A stretch of DNA of 64,000 nucleotides from contig JAGMVK010000028.1 in NCBI GenBank assembly GCA_020747065.1, positions 62,001 to 126,000 on the forward strand, read 5' to 3'. The position numbers were made by a program, and so were the translations under genes. The stretch is from Cadophora sp. MPI-SDFR-AT-0126. Its lineage: Eukaryota > Ascomycota > Leotiomycetes > Helotiales > Ploettnerulaceae. The notes under the pieces were generated by a model, which ran no database searches, had not been told where the DNA came from, and saw nothing but the letters and a program-made list of their open reading frames with translations. Of this stretch, positions 57,656 through 64,000 are shown piece after piece; the first letter of the stretch is position 1, and each line of letters opens with the position of its first letter.

Positions 57656-59364
57656 TCATACAAAAGCCAACGCATCACCCAACCGATACTGGCAACGGAA
57701 GAAATCAGACATCAGGCCGATGGGGATGTGGTGTTCGCATTCAAACTCTAAGCCCACTGGGTGTTGGTGTTGCATCGCTTGCCCCTGTTCAAACGGAAAC
57801 GTAGCAAGACTTGCGCTCGTTTGAATCTCTGCATTTGGGCGTAAAAGTCTAGGTTTTGGTTTCGGTGCAGGCGATGGAGGTGGCGATGGTATTTCATTTT
57901 GTTTTTTGTTTTCGTTGTTTGTGGTTGTCGTTAGCCTTCGAATGCTCTCCTTCGCTCGCAATTGCAGAACCGTCGTCGTATCAGGCCATGAGACACGTAC
58001 GGGGAGTGTGCTGACTAGGAGACTCCTCCTTCTCCAGTGATGATCCTGTTTCCTTGGTTCGTGCCCCGATTCCAATTCCAAGGGGAGGACACCTCCACCA
58101 CCACCACCGCCACCACCGATGTTCCGTTCCAGGCTCCGAGACCTATGGCTCTGACCCTCTTGACACGACTCCTCCAGATCTTGAGTAAGGTTCGACTGTG
58201 TCTGGCCCAAATCGATACTGCTATTCTCAGACCTCCTCTCACCAACCAACGTACTCCTCCTCCCACTACTCAATCTCTTAAGCTGACCCTCACTAACAGC
58301 AATGATACTCTGCGTCCTCTCGTGTTTGGGCGTCCAGCTCCTCCCAGGTTCGCGGATTGGGTTGAATGCTTGCTGTTGCAGGTTGCTCTCGATTCTCGAA
58401 GTTGGAGTCGATGTAGTTTGGCTGTCCAGGTATGTTTTCCTCCTTTCTATCCTGGAGAATGTGGGATTTGGTTCGGGCAGTGTGGGGAGTGAAGGGCTGG
58501 GAGATGATACCGTGTAGGCTTTTCTACGCATGAAATTGAGGCTGCGAGCGACGCTTGAGAGGCTGGGTGGCGGTGGGAAATTTTTCTCGTTTGTTGCTTG
58601 TGGGTGTGATTGGGATTGGGATGGTGGGGGTGAAATGGAGTCTCGATGTGAGATCTTGCCGTTCTTGTCTGATGCGAAGAATTCGTCGTTTGAACCGAAG
58701 GAGACTTGGAGAGTTGGGATGTCGCGGGTTTGTGCGTCGGTGGTGGTGGGGAAGAGCCAGTCGTGGAGGGCGGTGGGGAGGTTATGGCTTTCTGTTCACG
58801 AACAAGAATGTGTTAGGTCCTTTCGTACTTGGAAATAATCATAAAAAATAGAATAGTGTTAAATGATGGAGAGTAAGTCCTACCTTGGCGAAACTCCCCC
58901 TCCATATCCTCCCAAGAAATGAAATACCTATCAAAAGCACCAAAAGCAACGCATATAATCTCCTTTACATTCTCCAACTCTTTGAGCGCAGAAGGTCCGT
59001 CTTTCGAACCTGTCCTGATATGCGACTTCACTTCTTCATTTTCCTTTGCCTGAATCTCACCACTCCATCTCTTACTCTTAATCTCTCCAACCTCAGCCTC
59101 CTCATCAATCTCCTCATCAACACTCTCCCCAGCAGTGGTAGAAATTGACGCTGAATCCGAACCGGGTATGAACTCATCGCTCGTCCGTGAGAAACTCGCG
59201 ACTCGCAAAGGCGGGTCGAAGATGGATGAGTATGAACTTCGCGCTGAGGAACCTGCGTTTTCTGAGATTGAGGCGTAGGAATTGCGTGGTGAGGAGAATG
59301 TTGAGGTGTAGGAGTTGCGTGGGGACTTTGAGTGAGCGTCTGCTGGTGAGGAGAATTCCTCCAT
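57656..59364 (-). CDS. Serine-rich protein of unknown function
   Basis: Two exons (59364-58884, 58791-57656), 538 residues. The N-terminal third is Ser/Asn-rich with repeated SPRNSY units (KSPRNSYTS, SSPRNSYAS, ARSSYSS). A compact conserved-looking segment follows at about residues 130-225: LKELENVKEIICVAFGAFDR, YFISWEDMEGEFRQ, then across the intron LPTALHDWLFP and DIPTLQVSFGSNDEFFASDK. The rest is low-complexity, with a run of nine Gly, basic patches, PSPPPSPAPKPKP and a terminal FFRCQYRLGDALAF. I do not recognise a functional family. No signal peptide or membrane helix is present. Ser-Pro sites suggest phosphorylation. The conserved segment seems familiar from other ascomycetes but has no function I know of. 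Confidence 0.8.
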
Positions 59365-60422
59365 GGTTTTTGGGGTGGTTGTTGATTTGCGTGTGATGTA
59401 TAGTTGAGGTAGGAAGACAATGGAGGTACAAAATTGTAAGAAGGATAGATCGGAAGCGCTCAGTCTGTGCTTGCCAGAAAGTCAAAGTCAACATCTCCTC
59501 AAGGTTGCCATGCCATTCCACTTTTCTCCCCTGGCAAGGACTCAAACCCTTGAGCCAGATTCCCGTACGATGCTGACCACCTACACACGATTCTTATCTC
59601 ACTTTGCTGGAACAGTAAAGTTTCGATTTTCAGTCCCCGAACCACTTTTCGCACGATGGGTTGGAGGTCAGGTCATGCTATGGGTTTTGCATGATGGTGT
59701 TTGGGATGTCGGATCATGGTACGAGTACGTCGTTGGCTCGGCGGGAGTGGGGATGGAGCTTAAGCGAGAAGGCGTTTGAGAGGTGTCTGAGATGGGGATG
59801 GTGTGAGCAAATTGTGATTGCATGTGTTGTTTCTGGAAGGGTTGAGGCTGAAGTTGCTGGATGCGATTGAGATGCTGAGCAATCCATCGGACTGTTAGTT
59901 TGATACCTGAGGTACGTCCCGTTTTGGGAACATGGCCCGGGGTGGATAAGCTTTCGGATTTCAGGCTGTAGAGTCCAGCAAGGATTTGAGATCAGTTTTC
60001 GGCCTCATTGGGACCTCGAATTATCTAAAACTGACCGATTGGAGGCCATTGAAAGCTCCTATCGACGATTAAGCGTTTGTTTAGCATTATCCCATTGGAG
60101 GTACAAAATCAAGGGAAATGATTCAAATGGGATCGATCTACGACCCCACCTCCCCTTTGATTTCAACGCAACCCCGCAATGTCCAGGATCAGGATGAAAA
60201 ACGCCAAGCTCATTGGAGGGAATTCCAGAACAATCAATTAATCTGCCTACAATCAACGGGCCGAGATATTGCGAAAAGCTTGCAAAGGGTATTCTCCACG
60301 GAAGAAATTAATATGCAGATCTTTATAAGAAATGTGTCATTTCTTGTCCGTTCTTGGTTTATTGGCACCTTGGGTTCATGTTTTGAGCATAACTTTCACT
60401 CGGTACCTATTTTTTAATCAGG
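59365..60422. other. Divergent intergenic region
   Basis: 1.06 kb with no supported gene. The open frame at 59420-59779 lacks any recognisable domain. Confidence 0.45.
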
Positions 60423-61758
60423 ATGTTGCTTAATGTTCTTCCCGTTTTGACTTTGGGGAACTCTCTATTTGGAGCTGCTGTGGTTGCACAGAATGCGTTT
60501 CCTGGGGCTGTAGGATTTGGTGCTATTGCTACGGGTGGGAACAGCGGGACGACATATCATGTCACGACACTTGCGGATTCTGGAGCTGGGTCGTTCGTAA
60601 GTCTACCTCTGCACAAGTAGTACTTCGTCTTTCTCAGAGGAGATTTTTGAGCTGTTTGAATTCCTGTTCTCTTTGTCAAATGAGACAGCAAGCAGGCGGA
60701 CGGAGCTGACCATTTTAGCGCGATGCTGTGAGTGCATCAAACCGCAACATCGTTTTCGATGTTAGTGGATACATTGTGCTCAAATCTGCTGTATCGCTGT
60801 CCTCATCTATCACTATCAATGGCCAAACAGCTCCTGCTCCAGGTATTGGGATTATGGCAGCAGAGGTATCAGCAAGCGACAAGAGCAACATCATCATCCG
60901 AAGTAAGTAGTTACCAAAAAGGGCGTGTTGTCTATCTCATAAAACATTACTGACGAAACAATGTAGATCTGCGAATGAGACAAGGGAACTTGGACAGCAA
61001 CACTGGTAAAAGTGCATTCAACATGGGGGGTGCCAAGAAGTGAGTAACTTCAAGACATGAATGAAGTGATTTAGTACTGATTGAAGCGCAGCGTTATTCT
61101 CGACCACTGTTCAGTCGCATACGGACAATGGGATTCCATAGATGGCGTAGGCATAACCAACATCACCATATCAAACTCCATCATCGCCTTCCCCATCGGC
61201 CAACAGTTCGGCGCCCACATCGAAGGAAACCAAGCCACCTATTATGGAAATCTCTGGGTCAGCGGCCACAACCGGCAGCCACTGTCGAAAGCCAACTCTC
61301 AGTATATCAACAATGTAGTCTACAACTACCAAGCAGCCTATACGGTAGCCAACACAGGAGGTGTATTCAACCACGACATCATCAACAACTATTTCATCGC
61401 AGGGCCCAGCACGACGACAGTCAGCAATTACTACTACCAGGTCAATGCAGGGCAGAGTGTTTATGCGAAAGGCAATTATGCGGATACGAGTAAAGACGGT
61501 GTTTTCAATGGCGCGCTGGAGAATAAAGTGGGGAGTGCGGTGGTGTTGAGTGCGCCTTGGGCGAGCGATTCTGCTGCTATGGCGTCGAGATCCGCGGCTG
61601 ATGCTTATACATATGTTCTTGCTAATGCTGGAGCATCGCCGCGGGATGAGGTAGATGCCTTTGCTGTTGCTACTACACAGTCACTGGGGAAGTCGGGGGT
61701 TATTTACACCAATCAGGCGAGTACTGGGTTGAGTAACGGTGGGTATGGCACCCTCTGA
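60423..61758 (+). CDS. Secreted pectate-lyase-like enzyme (PL1-type beta-helix)
   Basis: Four exons (60423-60596, 60719-60902, 60967-61039, 61092-61758), 365 residues. A signal peptide (LLNVLPVLTLGNSLFGAAVV) precedes NAFPGAVGFGAIATGG. The right-handed beta-helix pattern is clear: HVTTLADSGAGSFRDAVS, NIVFDVSGYIVLKS, SNIIIRNLRMRQGNLDSN, NVILDHCSVAYGQWDSID and ITNITISNSIIAF. AHIEGNQATYYGNLWVSGHN followed by RQPL is the region where PL1-type enzymes place the catalytic Arg. The enzyme would cleave pectate by beta-elimination. Its active Ca2+ ligands were not checked individually. It resembles the bacterial-like pectate lyase subgroup more than classic PelA, so its polysaccharide substrate should be treated as provisional. 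Confidence 0.85.
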
Positions 61759-61862
61759 TGGGCATGTTCGGAAGGAGGTGTTTTACACAAGAAAATTGCA
61801 CTCGCTTTCAGATCACGGTTTCCAGTCCTCTGCATTTCCAGTCTTTAAGCATGTCTCGCGTA

Positions 61863-62541
61863 TCAATCTGTCATATCACCCAATGGCTTCCCCCTCCTAA
61901 CCCTCTTCTCCCATCTACATAACTCCACCTCCAATACATGCCTTCCCATCCGCAACTTCCCAATCAGCATATCCTCATCCACATCGAAATACAGTCCCCA
62001 CTCCCCATCATCTTCTTTGACAGCCAGGAATCCTTCCCATTTATCCAAGGTTAACCTTTTGTCTTGTCTGGTACAATCGTAAGGGCCGGTGATGTTGGGG
62101 TTCGCATCGGCTTTTACTCCGTACTTTACTTGGTAGGTCTCGCGGTCCACGTAGATCCAGTTCAAGATTGGTGCTTCGTCTGTGATTGTTGAGACGAGTC
62201 CTTCGTATGGTGCGGCCTCGGGTGGTGTGGGGTATGGGAGGTAGTAGCCTGCGAAGGGATGGAGTCCTGTATCTGATGGGTTGGTTTTGATATATAACTG
62301 CAAGAAATGAGTCAATGTCTATCCCGTGATAGGGAGATGTGGGAAATACTCTGGAGTTCTTTAGTGCAACTTGTCTGTGATCAATCTCGACGCTCAATGG
62401 CGATGCATCCGAACAGCTAACAACCAGGTTACATCTCCTCGCTCTATGTTCTTCTCGCCTATCTTTTGTCTGTCCTTGTCTGATTGCTTCGTTCGTCGCG
62501 AGTAGTGCCGGGCATGTTAGGAGGGCGATGAGCATAGACAT
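61863..62541 (-). CDS. Small putative secreted protein, unrecognised
   Basis: Two exons (62541-62350, 62297-61863), 208 residues. The first 15 residues (MSMLIALLTCPALLA) look like a signal peptide. Few cysteines are present (around CNLVVSCSD, YDCTR and ELCRWEKR). The second exon is compact and acidic/aromatic, with GYYLPYPTPPEAAPYEGLV, APILNWIYVDRETYQVKYG and EDDGEWGLYFDVDEDMLIG. The intron uses a GTATTT donor and joins NSR to LYIKTNP. I do not know the family. A small secreted protein beside a pectate-lyase-like gene would fit a wall- or host-facing role, but this is only context. Confidence 0.65.
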
Positions 62542-63339
62542 TTTCAGATTCCTCGTGTCTATCTATCCACAGAAACTTCGATTTTGAAAAATAAATGATA
62601 TGTTCTTTCCACTACATCACATGTCACAATATCAACATCCAGATATCCCGTTCCCTTGATGCGGCGCTAGAATGACCTTATTCACGATCTCCGTCAGGGG
62701 TCCATCCTAAGTTCCGAAACCCCAACACAGACCCTATCGCACAACATCGCCAGATGATCTCCCTCGCTTAGCCGCGATGTAACAACATAAGGCCATTTCA
62801 GGGGTTTTGCATTGGAGGCACTTCGCCACTTGTGGTTCGATTTAGGTTCACCACTAGCAAGACCCTTGGGGCTGAGAACCCGGCAGTCGTACCGCTGAGT
62901 CCGTGATGATCTGTTTATTGCTCCGATGGCTCGATGGCTGCAGATTTTGACAGGTCGGTGTTGAGACGAGGGGTGCATGGGCTGTGTTTTGGGTGGGAGG
63001 GTAGCGTTGGGGAAACATCTTGGGTCCAGAATCTGAGGGTTTGCCTAATGCAGAATGTCTAAGTGCTAGGATAGGATTGGATGGCAGGCTTGTATAAAGT
63101 ATTCGCTGATCGTCCCAAAAAACAAATCTCTATCCCCATCATCATCTTCATCCCATCTTCTCTTCCATTCTTCTATTCTTCCCAAGATCAGACTCTCCCG
63201 GTGAGATCAATCCATATACAATTCGCATTAATCAACAATCACCTTCCCCATCAACAACTCTCCTGTACATTTACATCTCCCTTCAACTCCATTCATAAAT
63301 CCGTCACCCTCCTCACCGAACCCAAACAACAAAACCAAG
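62542..63339. other. Divergent promoter region
   Basis: 798 bp without a supported gene. A TATA-like TATAAAG on the plus strand at 63093-63099 lies about 245 bp before the next start codon, with a CT-rich leader following it. Confidence 0.45.
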
Positions 63340-63768
63340 ATGTCTGCCACGTAAGTTCCTGCCTGCCCATCCTCCTCTATTTTGTGCGCGATGATAGTCA
63401 AACTGACAGATAAAGAAAAAGCGCCAGCTTCAACGCCACTTCCAACAACGCCGCATACTCTCCCTCCAGCGATGATTCGTCGCGGGGAAAGTCTCTCGCT
63501 CCTGCATTCAATGCTACTCCACTCCCCACTTCGGCGAGTCTGAGAGCACCTGCTGGTACGTGATCTGTCTATCATTCCACTTCATATCTCGATGTCATAT
63601 CGAGTAGCAGATGCTAACTTAAATAGGCGGCCTTCTCAAGGGTGCCGTAGATGAGAATGGTCAATTGAAGGGTGCGGCTTTGATGGTTGGAATCAAGCTC
63701 GATCTGGAAGCGGAAGTGCATCTCACGGCTAGAGTGAGGGGTGATATCACCGTTGGATTGTACTGAGG
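63340..63768 (+). CDS. Small conserved-looking protein of unknown function
   Basis: Three exons (63340-63350, 63416-63555, 63626-63768), 97 residues. The first coding exon is only 11 nt. The N-terminal half is Ser/Ala/Asn-rich and probably disordered. The C-terminal half is ordered: GGLLKGAVDENGQLKGAALM then VGIKLDLEAEVHLTARVRGD, ending ITVGLY. This beta-rich C-terminus resembles that of small proteins found widely in ascomycetes, as far as I recall, with no function known to me. No signal peptide. Splice joins T/KSAS and PA/GGLLKG are in phase. Confidence 0.75.
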
Positions 63769-64000
63769 CGATGGAAGGTCATGGACTGAAGATGAAGAAT
63801 TCATGAAGTAAAGATATATCCAGGTCCCGATACACAGGCTGGGCCTCGATGTGGGATGGTGATTGTTCCGTCAGCTGGTCTGCTTTGGTAAATGATCGTG
63901 GATGGACTAAAGCGGAGCACATCTGCACAATACCTTCTCAGTGTAGAGAAAGAACAGTTGCGACGCTGGGGCACATCTCATAGAAAGGACCCCGCCAAAG

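Noticed and set aside
59420..59779. 119-residue open frame between divergent genes
   Set aside because: No motif, starts at a non-conserved codon, and overlaps another open frame.
1..64000. CRISPR arrays, rRNA, tRNA and intact transposons
   Set aside because: No direct-repeat/spacer array, no tRNA cloverleaf, and no transposase or long terminal repeat was recognised by eye. A covariance-model scan would be needed to exclude tRNA genes.

Overview
The window is nuclear DNA of a filamentous ascomycete fungus. Genes lie on both strands and carry short GT-AG introns, mostly 48-80 bp. The gene families are typical of Pezizomycotina: a HET-domain incompatibility gene, Zn2Cys6 regulators, an intron-rich AA9 LPMO with a fungal CBM1, GH71, a PL1-like lyase, a DNF3-type flippase and an alpha-arrestin. 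The mix of plant-wall and fungal-wall enzymes suits a saprotroph or plant associate. A Leotiomycetes-like origin is my guess and is not shown by the sequence. Exon joins were worked out by hand from splice sites, reading-frame phase and family conservation.

Layout. 0-8 kb: a broken HET gene (-), then an ABM-fold monooxygenase (-) and an FAD monooxygenase (+) that diverge from a promoter holding a 20-bp-period tandem array, then a broken multi-pass membrane gene of DUF3112 type (+). 8-18 kb: an SRPBCC protein (-), a zinc alcohol dehydrogenase (-), a DJ-1/Hsp31-like protein (+) and a Zn2Cys6 regulator (-). 19-25 kb: one ten-exon gene (-) for a secreted protein of about 1675 residues, fusing a GH71 alpha-1,3-glucanase, cysteine-rich repeats and a complete subtilisin-like S8 protease. 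Dibasic Kex2-type sites lie between the two enzymes. 25-31 kb: a degenerate Ras-like GTPase (-) and two divergent paralogous secreted proteins of unknown function.

31-42 kb: a P4-ATPase of DNF3 type (+), an AA9 LPMO with CBM1 (-), a relic of a sugar-type MFS transporter (-), and a Zn2Cys6 regulator (-) divergent from a secreted FAD oxidase (+). 44-50 kb: a SulP sulfate permease (-) divergent from an alpha-arrestin with a PPxY motif (+). 50-64 kb: a cytochrome P450 (-), a Gfo/Idh/MocA oxidoreductase (-), a SYLF-domain protein (+), a serine-rich protein of unknown function (-), a secreted pectate-lyase-like enzyme (+), a small putative secreted protein (-) and a small conserved protein (+).

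How the genes work together. Several are carbohydrate-degrading and secreted (GH71-S8, AA9-CBM1, PL1-like, FAD oxidase), but they are scattered and do not form one cluster. Functional pairing is suggested only by shared promoters: ABM/FAD monooxygenase, regulator/FAD oxidase, permease/arrestin and the secreted paralogues. The three decayed genes (HET, DUF3112-like, MFS) carry stops of the kinds that C-to-T change can create, but RIP cannot be shown from this window alone.
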